Part shown: piece after piece, positions 24,185 to 36,807 of the stretch
How positions within the stretch are numbered: the first letter of the stretch is position 1
Layout of the letters: every line of letters starts with the position of its first letter
Assembly (NCBI GenBank): GCA_029641185.1
Contig: JAPWGK010000001.1
Span: forward strand, 3,360,501-3,424,500
Origin: Pseudofabraea citricarpa
Lineage: Eukaryota; Ascomycota; Leotiomycetes; Helotiales; Dermateaceae
Reading direction: 5' to 3'
Length of the DNA: 64,000 nucleotides
Notes under the pieces: model-generated
Told to the model about the DNA's origin: nothing
What the model saw: the letters and a program-made list of their open reading frames with translations, nothing else
The model's database searches: none
Program-made: the position numbers and the translations under genes

Positions 24185-26569
24185 CTAGATTGGTTGCTGC
24201 ATCAGTTGTTGCGTGTTGATGAGCTGGCTTGGTGCGGCCATTCCGGAACCGGGCATAGGCATATTTGCAGCGAAAGCGCCCATGCCGTTGAAGCTTTGGG
24301 ACATGCTGGTTGGCAGGTAACCGTTCTCGGAATTTGGAGATGCTTCTTCGAGGGAACCAAGGTGGTCTTCGCCCTCATATTCTTCCTCTTCGCCACTGTA
24401 TCCTCCGTACGGACCTTCAGAGCCATCACCACGATCATGTGTTCTACGATGTCTAAGGGAGTCTACGTTAGTACAGGATTTACAGATTTGGATGTGCTGT
24501 GACGCGTTGTGATGATGATAATGATAAACGGTGACATACTGTGCTAGATTGTCTGACCGGGAGAAGGCCTTGTTACAGTGAGGGCAGATGTAGGGTCTTT
24601 CTTGGGTATGTGTTCTCACGTGTCTGGGGGTACAAGTCAGTGGCTTGATCTCGCAGATCTGACAGCCGGTCGAAGTAAAAAAAGAAACTTACCGCTTGAG
24701 GTGCTCTAAGCGCTTGAACAAGCGCCCGCAGGTGGGAATGGGACATGAGTGAGATTTCTGGGGATATGGGCCAAGCTCCATCATAGTTGCGCTTCTAGCC
24801 CTTCGTACAACGCCTCCTGGGCCTTGCATTTGTCTGCGAGGGGAATCGTGAATTGAACCATCACCTGATAGGTCTTCATTGGACAACTGACTAAAGTCGT
24901 TTTGTTGAAGAGCCATTGGGTTCATAGCACCACCGTCCTCGACGGTGGAAAGGGGGGTGGAGTGTCTGGATAAGTCAAGGAGTTCCTTGTCATGTTGGGA
25001 CATTTGGTGGATCTGATTGCTGTAACTGAGTCCAGGGGGAGAGTTGTTTCCGGACTCGTCACCCTCGGCTACAGGTCCAACAGATGTGGAGACGGACCTT
25101 CTCAGGTCTGATGGTCGATGTGCAGTATGCGGGTGTCCAGCGGTGGCAGCAGCAACGACGGCCGAGACTCCAGGAGGGATCGACGAGCGGCGGCGTCTTT
25201 GCTTGTAGGTTGGGGAACCTTCAATAACCGAGTAAACGTTGTTTCCACCATATCCACGTGTCGCGTGTGAAAATTGTGGTCCCGACAAGTTCGAAGGTGG
25301 CAACTGCATCATTCCGTGCATGCCATTGACACCTCCCATGTGGTCTGGGATGGCAGTGTAGAGCCCAGTCTCTTCGTTGGCAATGTATGCTGGCTCGGCT
25401 CCCATTCCCAGAGCTTGTTGAGGTGGGGTAATTGGCTCAAAAGAAATGCCACGGTTGCTGTAGTCCTCGTAGTGTGAAGAGACGAAAGATGGAGCGGGTG
25501 AGTACTCCATGCCGTACGCCGGCATTGAGGCATGTCGCTGGTGTGTTTGCGAGATGGGCACACCATTCTGGTTGTATTGAACGCGAGCGAAATCCTGCTC
25601 TCTCTTCACAACCTGTTGCTGCATTGGCTGTTGTTGTTGCTGCTGTTGCGCCATGGCCATCTGTTGGTAGGCTGCCATTTGGTTCATCTCTTCTGGCATC
25701 TGTTGCATTGCCTGAGGAATCATCTGAGGTGGTGGCATAGAATCGATGGCTCTCATCACAGGAGAGGTTGATTGTGATTGAGATTGTGAGTAGGATGGCT
25801 GTTGAGCGGAGAACGAGGAAGAGTTTGCTTGTTGTGCCTTGGTAAGTTGCTCGAATAGCGACTGAGACGAGTCGAATTCAAACGACAGGGCTGGCTCGTT
25901 GACTGCAACAGTGGTCGCCTCTTGGCCCATCTTCTCCCTCTTCAGGTCGCGCTCAAGAGCATCGAGAAAGAGTCTGTCGTGTGGTACTGAATACCAGTAA
26001 AAAACCTTCTGCTTCTTTTGTGTTCGAATGCAGTTGTTCTTGTATAGGAAATCAAGGAAGCCACTCTTTGGCTCTTCGAGAGAAGCATCAGTGCCCGACT
26101 TAAGGTTACGAAGGTCGGAGAAGATTCCCTCCTCGAACTTCTTTGAGTTCTTTACTGGTCGTCCAAAAGCTTGGAATCTAAAAGAAAGGCATCGCACGAT
26201 ATCGGTACCGGAAATGTGAAAAAGATTGTTCCTTGGGAGATGTTAGTGAACAGAACGCGGAAGCTCAAAGGCGCATCGCCTCACCATAGAACGCAAGAAA
26301 CATATTCGCCAGTTGGCAGAAGAAATCTTCGAATATATTGATCGGGGGTCCAATCAACAGGCGCAGATATTAAAAAGTATTTTACTAAAGGCTGTCAGCT
26401 TGCTGTTCGCACCGTGATCCGTGGTCTACCTACAGTTGTCAACTTGTTGGAGGGCAACCTGAGCATCCTGTGGGAGGCTCTGCTGGGCTTCGCTGCTGAG
26501 CATAAAGGTCTCTGGCTTCTGTGGCGGCGCCATGGTAGCATGATGTTGTGAATACATCATATGCGCCAT
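24185..26569 (-). CDS. ste12: Ste12 transcription factor (STE domain plus two C2H2 fingers)
   Basis: DNA-binding regulator downstream of the Fus3/Kss1-type MAP kinase, controlling mating and invasive growth in fungi. Five exons: 26569-26434, 26384-26285, 26231-24693, 24623-24540 and 24452-24185. Introns of 49, 53, 69 and 87 bp give 708 residues. The STE homeodomain-like region spans about residues 40-150: ALQQVDNLKYFLISAPVDWT, FHISGTDIVRCLSFRFQAFG, NSKKFEEGIFSDLRNLKSG, KVFYWYSVPHDRLFLDALER. The middle is Gln-rich (QQQQQQQ and similar). Finger 1 is C575-x4-C580-x12-H593-x3-H597; finger 2 is C605-x2-C608-x12-H621-x3-H625. An acidic Gly/Glu segment and MAPK-type SP sites are present. A weaker point is the start: ATGs at 26569, 26560 and 26557 are clustered, and I chose the first. 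Confidence 0.95.
24453..24623 (-). other. ste12 exon 4 and intron 4, both multiples of three: potential alternative splicing of finger 2
   Basis: Exon 4 (24540-24623) is 84 nt and intron 4 (24453-24539) is 87 nt with no in-frame stop. Skipping exon 4 joins CG to ACAT and keeps the frame: C575-x4-C580 of finger 1 would then pair with H621-x3-H625, one intact hybrid finger. Retaining intron 4 would insert 29 residues (YVTVYHYHHHNASQHIQ...) between the Cys and His pairs of finger 2. Confidence 0.6.
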
Positions 26570-26642
26570 TCAATTGAGTCGAGATGGCGACCCTGGATAA
26601 TGAGAGGGTATCGATAAGTTATTTATCGCGTCACCGACCGAT

Positions 26643-26649
26643 TGAAACA
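26643..26649 (+). promoter_or_regulatory. Candidate pheromone response element TGAAACA upstream of ste12
   Basis: TGAAACA is the yeast Ste12 binding consensus. It lies 74 bases upstream of the chosen ste12 start, on the strand opposite to transcription. A seven-base match is expected by chance fairly often, so autoregulation is only a suggestion. Confidence 0.25.
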
Positions 26650-27401
26650 CCGATAGAGAGATAAGGCTGAGTGTCAAAAGAAGCAGTCGACAATAGACGG
26701 GGTCTGTCGAATCAGCGACGGGGATGAAGCAGTAGTGTTGATGGGGAAAGAGAATATGAAGCGATTGTCGTGTCGTAAGGATGTAGACTATTTTCTTGGG
26801 GAGAGAGAGAAGGGCCTGCCTCCAAAGACAGAAAGCAGAGGTAGGAGAAACGGTTGATGTTCGAAGTTGTGCGAAGGAGTCTCGAGGCCAGCCCGCAAGT
26901 TCGTAGGAACTCTACTCGACTTCGGAAGCGATTAATAGAAAAGAAGGCCTGACGGGAATAGGGGCTTCGGGGGCGGCAGCAGTTCGCGCGACGGAGAGAT
27001 TCGCGACGAATTGATCAGACCGAGACCGTACGGGGCGATGATGTTGAAGAGTTGTCAGGCACGACGAGAAGTCCTCAAGGATGGGGCTGAGGAGAGAGGT
27101 GAAGCTTTCGAGGTACGGGCCTGCGACAAGAAAGAGAGACGTGAAATCAGGACTTCAGAAGAGTTTGAGGATGGCGGACGACACGGGGGTTTAATGAGTT
27201 GGGTTAATAGTGGGTTTGAGAGTTGACCTGGGTGGATGGCAGCTAACCTGCTCGGGGGGGGGGAGGGGTGTCTGTACTGCAGCCTGTGAGCGCTGGGGGG
27301 GTGTGTGTGGTAGTTGTGGTAGTGCTGGTGGTGCTGGGAGGGGGGTGCTGTAGGGACCGGGATCCGCAAGGATTGGCTACGGGAGTTCGCTGGAGGGGGT
27401 C

Positions 27402-27441
27402 CAGGATAGGATAGGATAGGATAGGATAGGACAGGACAGGA
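27402..27441. repeat. GGATA/GGACA pentanucleotide microsatellite
   Basis: About five perfect GGATA-type units are followed by three GGACA units, within the ste12 upstream region. Confidence 0.85.
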
Positions 27442-28106
27442 CGGTGGATTGGGCGGTGGATTGGGGATTAGGCGGTAGGCGGGTGGGTGTGGGCGTGGGC
27501 GAAGAGGGTGGCCCTAGGGAGCGATGAGGGGCGATGGAGGCCGATGGATTGGGGGTAGCAGCACCGATAGTTGGTTGGCGCGCGCGCGGGGTGGCTGGAG
27601 TCAATAGCAGGTGTCGCCTGTAATTGAGTCGCGTAGCAGCAACAGTAGCGGTAGCAGGGGCAGCGCAGCGCAGGTACAGTACAGCAGCAGAGTCAGCAGG
27701 CAGGACAACGACAGAAAGCCAGACAGCCAGCCAGCCAAAAGACCAGCACGGAGACTATTGTATCCAAGGATGGCACTGTTCAAGGTTATCGCGAGAGTGG
27801 AGTCCTGGGGGGGAGAGAAGGGGGGCCCTAGAGATGGATAGTACGGTACGGTAATCAATGTTCTGGTCTGTTCCGCTGTTGTTCTGTTCTGTTCTGTTCT
27901 TGTGTTCTGTCTGCTTCGGCGGCGGGTGGGCGCAAGGTGTGAGCTTGGGGGGAAACAAGAAGACGAGGACGACGACGACGACAAAAGTGAGTGAGGTGTG
28001 GCGATCACAGGAGAGACGTGCGCATAAATCTCTGGGTCGCGGATGTTTTTAAATAACAAGTCATGGGCGTGTGGAGAGTGAGTGAGGCCCTGAGGATACG
28101 CTCTGT

Positions 28107-28137
28107 CAGTGAGTGAGTGAGTGAGTGAGTGAATGAG
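28107..28137. repeat. GTGA tetranucleotide microsatellite
   Basis: About seven GTGA units with one substitution (GAATGA) near the end. An isolated array upstream of ste12. Confidence 0.85.
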
Positions 28138-28202
28138 TCTCTGCTCTCTGGCCCTGTACGCGCTGTTCTGCTCTGTGCTCTCTCGCTCGCTCGTCTCTTG
28201 GG

Positions 28203-28220
28203 CCGTACTGTACAGTACGG
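28203..28220. repeat. 18-bp perfect palindrome CCGTACTGTACAGTACGG
   Basis: The sequence equals its own reverse complement over 18 bases. A related inverted repeat GTACTGTAC-GAA-GTACAGTAC lies at 29581-29601. Shorter TACAGTAC/GTACGGTAC pieces occur at 27665 and 27841. It could be a binding site for a dimeric regulator or a microsatellite remnant. Confidence 0.7.
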
Positions 28221-29580
28221 AAGTACAGATTTGATTGCGATGTGAGTACTGATTCAGACTGTGCTAACCTCACTCACCTCACTTCCTCAAGTCACTCACT
28301 TCACCTCACCTCCCTCTCGCTATCGCTCCCTCGCCTACCTCCCTCCTTCTCTCTCCCTCCATCCTTTCAACCATCACCATCCACCACCACCCTCACCACC
28401 CTCACCATCGTCCACCACCCACCTCACCTCGCAGCGGGAGTACCTTTCTGTCGTCCTGCCCACATCTCCGCTAGTCTCGTCGTTGACTGGCTTCAACGGC
28501 GGGATGGATTGGGTCCTTCGGAGCGAATGGAACCCTTGCCCGCCGCTTTCGAAACAGGCGCCCACAGGCACAGGGGCTGCAGGCAAAGGGCAACCAGAGG
28601 AGGAGGAACAGAAGATTACACTGCACTGCGGACCACGGGAGAGATCTCAAACACGAGACCTTTGGCATGGGTCCGTACACGCTTGCGCTGCACTGCACCA
28701 GGGCCTGGGCCTGGCCTGTCTGTCCTGCCCTGCCCTGCCCAGCGAACAACTCAGGTAAGGTACAACCGAGCCGAGCCCTTCACATCTTCGCAGACTCTCT
28801 ATCGACGAGGAACTGTCCAGCCTGTGTACCGCCATATCTCTGCTATGATCGGAGCTCAAGGGATCTCCGCTCATTGGCATCAATGCAAGCAGGTAAGCAA
28901 GCTGGCAAATCTCGAGGATGGAGGTATCTTCACTTCCCCGCTCACATGGGAGAGCAAGCAGCCACCTTCCAAGAGAAGAAAGAAAGAAAGAGAGAAAATG
29001 AAAGACATCTCGGTGAGTCGTGCCCCAAATTTCGCAATCTCACGATCCATGCTGGCCTGACTTGACCTGATCTGAGAGTTGAGCTGCGTTCTCCTCGCTT
29101 GCCTGCCTGCTTTGCTCGCCTTTGTGGCCGTGCAGTGCGTTGTCTCTCCCAAAGCATGCTGCTAATTTCCGTGAACCACCAAAAAAGACGCTGGGGCGTG
29201 ATTTTGTGCAGCTGCATGCTCGGACATTCGATTCCCCAGGGCCTGTCGGCCTCCATAACTCTTCACTAAAATGACGGTGAAGCTAACATTGACAGAATAC
29301 TTGTGGCGTGCTGTGTTCTGCGCTCGGGCACGGCATTTATTCATTCCTTCGACAGCATATGGTCACTCTTTCACTGGTAGTTGATTACATGCCACGGTTA
29401 CTTTTCTCGCTTTCCGAGCCAGCCGACTTGCCGTCGCAACGACCTTTGAGGTAGGACGAATCCTTCAAAGCAAGAAAGGTTCATCATTTTGGGCCTCAGT
29501 GCCTCCCGCAAAATCCAGTCACTCAGTCAGAACGGCACAGGTGACAGGATATTGGGTCAGCATCCAAGGGGCGATATGCT

Positions 29581-29601
29581 GTACTGTACGAAGTACAGTA
29601 C
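29581..29601. repeat. Inverted repeat GTACTGTAC/GTACAGTAC with 3-base spacer
   Basis: Two perfect 9-base arms are separated by GAA. The arms match the core of the palindrome at 28203-28220. Confidence 0.7.
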
Positions 29602-32600
29602 TGAGTCGCTGTGCTGCAGTACTAAGTTCATATCACCAGTCTTATGATCATCACCATGTCATCAGTCCTATGGCCAAAGCCACCAACACTCTATCGAGGG
29701 GCACCGTGATTATGCCCTTGGAGGCTTGGGCATGTCAGGACCTTCAGCCATGGCCCCGGCCGCATCTTGACAATCCGTCAATGCCAGGCTTCCTCCACGC
29801 CTTCTCGAAAGCCTAATGGCGGGGGATCCGACCGCTGCACATGAGGATGATGGCTGGATTGGCCAGGCGAGCACTCGCCTCTCTGTTTCGTGGCCTCGAT
29901 GTCCCAGTCAGAATCCCAGATTCACTTTCCTGGTTGTTGTTCAAGAGATTTCCTGACCGCCTGGTGATGCTGATTGGGTCTTGGGGCGCGCCGTTGCCAA
30001 AATAAGGATGCTCTCCCGCGATGCGCGATGGCTAGCTAGCTGCTGTCGAGTCGAGGTGTGCCGCTGCCAGGGAATCCTCTCAACCTGAAACACGCCTGAG
30101 GCGATGCTTCACATTGCTTAGCTATGCTTCTGCTTTTCAGCTTCTCATCGACCAACAGGATGGCAGATGGCTGGACGAGTGCTATCCATATTCGCCTTTC
30201 TCCATTCAGACACTCACCACGAAGATTCCGTACACGTACGAGTCCGGTTGAGAGCGGTAAGGAAACGTTCATCACATCCTTTGTATTCATGCGAACTCAT
30301 GCTAGCAAGCGCGCAAGAGAACAACATCTATGCGTTGCTGTGAGAGCCCGACCATTGGATGGATGGCTTTAGCAAATTAGCAGAGCGACAGATGTTGGCA
30401 CTTCTGCAAGATGGAAATCTGCGGAGGAGCTCTTCCGACCGGCACTCCTTCCTCCACAGAATCCACAGACTGTACTCTGTACGGTTCTCTTCACTCGTCG
30501 GCTTGGCCACATATCGCCAGCACGAGTGAGGTCCGACGTCCTACCACACTTGTGCACGACGCACGTCCACCCATTCGCACCCTGGTGTTTATTACCTCTT
30601 TTGTCGGGGTACACCTCGGTCAATCTATGCCCGCTGGCTGGCAAAGGAATAAATAACCTCATGACTAGAATGCCAGAGTTCGGGCTAAGAGCACGTTAAG
30701 GCATGGTAGATGGCGTACATCAGCCATGTACGTGTTTTGCTTTTGGAAGTCAGCAGCACGCTCGATTATTCCTGCCCTGAAAATGCTATCGATAAAGGTT
30801 TAATTCTCCTTGGAGGCATGATCAGAGATCCCAAAGACTGGGCATTTTGAGTTGGCCGCTAGAAGGCCCGTACAACTTTTGTACCTGTTTGATCATCGAT
30901 GCTGAAACCACGAGACCCAAAAACCAGGGGACCTCACCACGACCTGATCGTCCCGCAACGCACCCAAATCGCTTCCACCTGCGCTTTTGGACAACCGCTC
31001 AGGAAAACAAGAGGGCAGGAATCTTAGCGACGTGGACGCATACCCTCTTTCGCTCTTCCCAGGCCCTCTTCCCGCCTTCTGAAGTTTGTGCCTAAGAAAC
31101 ATTGTCATCAATCTGAAGCAGCCTCCACAACCACACAGCACAGATGTTGCTATTTCAAGAATGTTTAGGAAGCTTCCACTGGTTTTGTCCGAGCGTGTCG
31201 CTGTTCTGGTAAACGGGCCCTTGGGCACTATCGTAATCGTTGGTCATCGATTGCTCGCCTATGAACCCCAAAATATGAAACTGCACTCTTCACCGTCCTG
31301 ATTGGGTTCTGGCTTCTGTGCTGTCTCACGAACAAGCTAAGCGTGAGGGCCGTGATTTCGGCTGCAGAATACTGTCTACAACCAACCGCTGACGGAGATC
31401 TAGACGAGTGACCACCAACTCAAGATGTTCAACTTTTGCCCTACTTTTCGCACGCCAAGGTTCGGCTTGTGCGACTGGACGAAGATCATAAGCCAGATGT
31501 TCGTCACCCTGTCATCGGCCTATTCATCATGGCCTGGAATTGCGTTTTACCGCTGGGCTATTTTGAAACTACAGGTCCCTCTTGAGTCTTGAGATCCACG
31601 ACGGCGGCACGCTGATCAGCAAGATCTTGCATTGCATGATATGTTCTTTTTTTGGCCTGGCTTGCGGGTACAGACATTTGATGGATAGCTTCACTCTCCC
31701 CGATCAATGAATGACTCTCGCCCTGGCACGGTAATGCATCGCTAGTAGCGCAGGTACCGATCCGAAACATGACAGATAGGCAAGCCAGTGTGGATGCGAA
31801 GTCCGAGAGCTAGAATCCTTACGAAAGTAACTCTGTTGGGAATCCTTCGGCCATCAAAAGGTTCAAAGAGGGAATGTGAGAAAATGTTTCCATGCACGAG
31901 TGACTTGCAGAACCCGAAACAAACAACCAGCCTTTCTGGCACTACAACCTGCGCCGTATCGCCGTATGGACCTAATCAAAGACACGGAAAGCCCGTCAGC
32001 CATAAGGTAACGGTAGGCTGCAGATCCGGAATGCGGTTTCTTGGTGGTACTGCAATCTCGTCTCTGCCATGTGGGAGAAATGTGATGAGAAAGTCAACCC
32101 AGACCTGCCACTTCTGCATCGCACTTTCAAAAAGAGAAGGTTCTCCTGGGGGGGCCGCGAGGTTTACAGAAACAAACCTGGCGGGTTTTCAGGGTGGATG
32201 TTTTCGTTTTCATGTTTTTCCTTGGTAACACCCCTCCCCTTCCAAATCCCCCCCCCCCCTTTTGTTTCCGAATTTCCCCCGCTCCTGCCCCTCTTCCCTG
32301 TCAATATATTTTTAATCGTATGATGGATTCTTTTGGGTCACATGATGTTATTCGACTTCAAAAGTGTTCTCATATGTGTCGATTTAAGGCTATGGCTTCA
32401 ATTGACCTTGTTAAATATCGTATGGTGGTTGTTGATCTGGTATCCATCAAAGGTTCTGTGACAGCAAGTTGCGCAGAAACAGATGAAAACTTGATTGTCT
32501 TGCAGTGATCGAGTCAGATAACGCTACTCAGTACACATCCCACGGATATTCCGACGCCAAACATGACACTATTACTTGAAGTCTTCGATGCTGGTCCACG

Positions 32601-35600
32601 CAAACGGCTAATGACGAAGGCGGGTTTTACCTCTCGGTGGAGGTTAGAGAGACAGCAGCGAGCTCTAATGTGAGGGTGCGACCAGATTTTGGTCACAAGA
32701 TGGTAGTATGCATCCATTGTACCAGCCACAAACCAGGACTTCTTGAGAGAACAAAGTCCCTCAGAGACACTCGTTGATTATAGTCGTTGGCCTAATAGCC
32801 CAGATTTCTCTCCAGATGTGAGGCATTTGGTTTAGTTCCCTTCATTCTGACTACTTACCATGACACACTCGGGGCGGGGCAGATGTATCTGCCATGAAAG
32901 CTAACTCGTGCTCGCTACAGCACCACACAGAGGTTATATCGTGGGTGACTGCTTAAACTACTATAGTAAAGGGGGTTTTTATTACCCAAATACATATATT
33001 CCAGGAGCGAGTTGGTGATCGGGAGTGGCAATCATACCAGGTATGCGTGAATCTATGATTAAGATCTTGAACCGTGGCACCTATCTTGTATCATGCCACA
33101 AAGCTCTGCAGAGCAAAAGAAAAATAGACCGTTTGAAGGAGATGGAATAAAGTCGTAACTTGACGAACTCTTTTTTGATATTGCTGTCCTTGAAGATATC
33201 AGTCTTCTCTGTCTTATGTATCCTGTCGATCTTAGACAGATGCGTGTTTACTGAGCTTATTTATTTTTCTCGGTTTCGCTCTTTGCGTTCTGGAGTCTCC
33301 CGTGTGATGGAAGATGGGTAGGTACAGAATTGTCCTGGCTCTCTGCGTTTCAGCCTTAGGGCGGAAAAGATTTCAAGATAAATCGAATTTCAAACCTGTG
33401 GATTGTTGAGATCTCGTGGTATCTGTGTCTCGCTTTCCCCCTCGTCGCTATTATTCTCTTCGTATGAATGAGAAGTTTAATTCTTATACCAAGCAACTGA
33501 TATCACTCTGCTGTGTCTTTTTGTCTGGGCTGGCTTATAACATGCCATGAATCCCGACAGTGAGCTTCTTGCTTGCAAACTTTGCAGGCAGATTAACAGA
33601 AAGTAAATGGGGGTCGAGCTCGATAGACCGAAACGTTATTTTTATCGTCTCCTGCTCTTGCTAGGAGGAAGATGCATGCTTGTTTCTTGCTCGCTTGTTT
33701 GGGATTTACGGGGAAAGAAAGAAGGAGGAGGGCGGTCGCTTAATCCCTCGCTCTCCTTGTTCCTCTTCGTTTTCATTTTCTCGCTCCTAGAATGAAGATG
33801 GCGAGGGATTAAAGGTACACTTGCTGAAGGCTGCTGTATAATAGAAGCTCTGGCTTGTATATATGTTAGTATGCTGCGATTTATACGTGTACTAGGGAAA
33901 TATATATTAGCCGTTGTGGGAGTATTACTCTTGGTATATGTTAATACTCTTCCTGTCAGACTATAGTAAGGATGGATTTCTTCGCGCAACACTTTATCGT
34001 TTGGCAATAATCAAGCAGGCTCGATCTTTACCAGTACGAGAACACCAGCTGAGAATTGGTTTTTGTTGGATGGAATCCGACACCTGACCGGCCACCGGGT
34101 TTGGTTTATCCTGTTTGATAGCTCCTCGAGCTATATAAGTCTTCGTGGCTCCGTAGCTAGCTCTTCGGCTCTCCTCCATACAACTCCGTTCACCGCATCA
34201 TTGATTCGCCATCCGTGAGCACCTCTGGTAGTTCTTCTATAGACACGATCTGAATTTGGTCGGAGGAGGGAGGAACTTATTTGCTATTCAATATCATTTT
34301 ATTGTACCAAACAGCTATAGTATTTATATAACCAAGCCCACAAAATAGAGAGGTGGCAGTAACGAATGTAAGCTTCGGCATGTACCAGATATGTCTCCTG
34401 ATATGTGGTGAGTGAGCAGAGGAACATCTCTTCCTTGTGCCCTTGCATGCACCCTGAATAAATCTCAATGAAAAAATTGCCCAAGTAATAACCCTTTTCG
34501 CTTTTGTGCACATTGCCGCGTGGAAAACGCCAGAGGGGTACGTGTCCATGAACAAGGAGGTAGAACAATATCAACCGAGTGTTTACACGGAATAAGAAAA
34601 AGGGTTTTTCATCACCTTTCGGACACGATAGAAATCCAGATATTCTTCATTCTCAGCTTTTCTTCACGTTTCCAGGACAAGACTTGGTGATACTATGATC
34701 AGATGAGTGCTGTCATTATTCCACTCAGGATCGTACCATAGCTGAGAGGGGACGGGCCTTTGGCAAGAGAATTCGGTTGTCTTCGTCATACTTCAACATT
34801 CCTTCAACTTCCCCTCTCAAATAACCTTACGGAAAGAGAAGACCCTCTCACACTCTTCAAAACCCGGTAGCTATACAATGAAGGCAAGGTACTCCATTTC
34901 TATCAAGTACATCGAAGCCCAGGAGTATCCCGAGCGTGTCTTGGCCCGGTCGTTGTGGTTCTAGCAACATCCACGACAGAAGATATTAGCTCTCTATCCG
35001 TAACTCCTCCCTCGCTCCCGTTCTCGTTTGCACCCTTTAACTTTCCTCACCATCTACAACCTTCCTTATCGACTCGATGTATCGGCTCAGTAATCCCGCG
35101 ACTCTGAAGGTAACATGAGAGTTCAACTCTGGCTGTCGTGAGCATATCAACCCCGCTACGGGATCTGTACCTGCCTTCTGTCCAGACTTGATCCCAACAG
35201 GGCCAGATTTAAGAGTGTCAAACGAAAGACGCTGCTGACCGGAGAGATATGAACGCTATGTTTCCTTGGTCCCATTAAGTTTATGGACATCGCTCCCGGA
35301 ATTCTATGGACTTATTGTACCGAGTCCGATTCGGCATCTGAAACTCCAGAACGCCATACCTTAGGGGCCCGACCCCGAGCACCGCGACGGCCTTGAGGAG
35401 ATATTTCGAGGATTGCGTTATTGGCTGTAAAGATTGCTCATTTTATGTGGAAGTATCTCGACACGAGTCTTCCGATTCGTGCTTGTAATGCGAGCCATCA
35501 CCAAGAAGCAGCTTACCTCTTGCTTACACACAGCCGGACCTGCTCAAGCGACAAGGACCGAAGTTTGCGAGAGCGAGAGAAAGAGTCGAGGGCCTAAGAT

Positions 35601-36737
35601 TAATCCACCGACGGAAACTCCCCGACGAGATAAGAGATGCGGTCCATTTATGCTTCTTTTCTTTCCTTACTGCTGTCGGTGCTCGGTCATTATGCAGTGT
35701 GGTAGCCTGGTGAGCCTGGTCGCTACCAAGCACCGGATTTCCGTGTTCCAACGTCGAGGGCATTTCCTCGCTTGACTTTCTGGTCAGAACATCGTCGCAT
35801 GAGGGGCCGAGCAAAGCATTCTGGCCAGCCCTTCTCTATCCTAGAATCTAGAACTGCACAAGAGCGGCCCTTGGCCACTGACCCACGCCGTGAACTCCCT
35901 GATACTATTGGTTTTCAATGACAACATATCGCGGCCCTTTACCACACGCTGACCCGGCACGGACTAAAAAGATGGCGATCTGAGCCCGGCCAATAACTGC
36001 CCGGCGCAATATTGGCCGATAAGAAAGAGAAGAAGGAAAAAAAGACAGCTCACAAGCAAGAGGCCAGTGGCCAATAGAGGTTAATGGCTTTTCGATATCA
36101 GTTTAATCCAGCCAACCGTCGGGACCACCTCACAGGTCTTCCGCCGAAACAAGCATGTATATGGCCGACGTTGGGGGGAAGTGGGGACAAATCACGGACG
36201 AATTGCGAGATAGACTATTACACAGCGCGCATCTCGTCGGCCGACACGACCGAATGGCCGAAAGAAAAACGGTGTTTCGGCGATTCCAAAAAAATGCTGA
36301 TGTGCAACAAAAGGCGCTCGAGTTCGATAGACAGGTAAGCCGCATGTGTGCTGGAGTTGGCTGATTGGTGTCGAGGCCCCGAGCAAGAGCGAGCATCAGT
36401 ACATCAGTCTTGTCGTCGGGCGAGGTGGGCGGATTGGCCCGCCGATATGTCCCCGAAACACCGAATTCCTCGCAGCTTTCGGCGGCTTTAGGGGATTTGT
36501 AGATGTGCAACAATGCTCTGCCCAAGCATGTCGACTGAGATGCTGTCTCACTGATTGATGGGCGCCATTGGTGGTTGTGTGCCCACGTACGGGATTCCAC
36601 CTCCACCGTTGGCTTGGGGCCCGTCGTGATTGGCCCTGTCGCCATCTCCGTTCGGTGCTCAAAGCCCGGTGAGATCTGCTCGACGGGCTGAAAAGCCCGG
36701 ATGTCACTTTACGGCTATTAGACGAGCGGCGTTGATT

Positions 36738-36807
36738 GTTGGATGTTGGATGTTGGATGTTGGATGTTGGATGTTGGATGTTGGATGTTGGATGTTGGAT
36801 GTTGGAT
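36738..36807. repeat. GTTGGAT 7-bp tandem array, ten perfect copies
   Basis: Ten uninterrupted heptamers span 70 bases. The unit is not a multiple of three and no gene surrounds it. The lack of divergence suggests recent expansion. Confidence 0.95.

Larger units (their letters stand above)
26570..28241. promoter_or_regulatory. Upstream region of ste12 with simple repeats
   Basis: Probable long promoter and 5' leader of ste12. It is G-rich on the + strand, with a GGATA pentanucleotide array (27402-27441), poly-G runs near 27253, a GTGA tetranucleotide array (28107-28137) and an 18-bp perfect palindrome (28203-28220). A Ste12-type TGAAACA site is listed separately. The open frames crossing it on both strands are low in complexity and unconvincing. 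Confidence 0.45.

Noticed and set aside
28242..29060. Open frame of 272 codons on the + strand
   Set aside because: It starts in a CT/CAC-rich tract and its composition (Ser/Pro/His then Arg/Gly) follows the DNA bias. Neighbouring frames on both strands are equally long, and no domain is visible.
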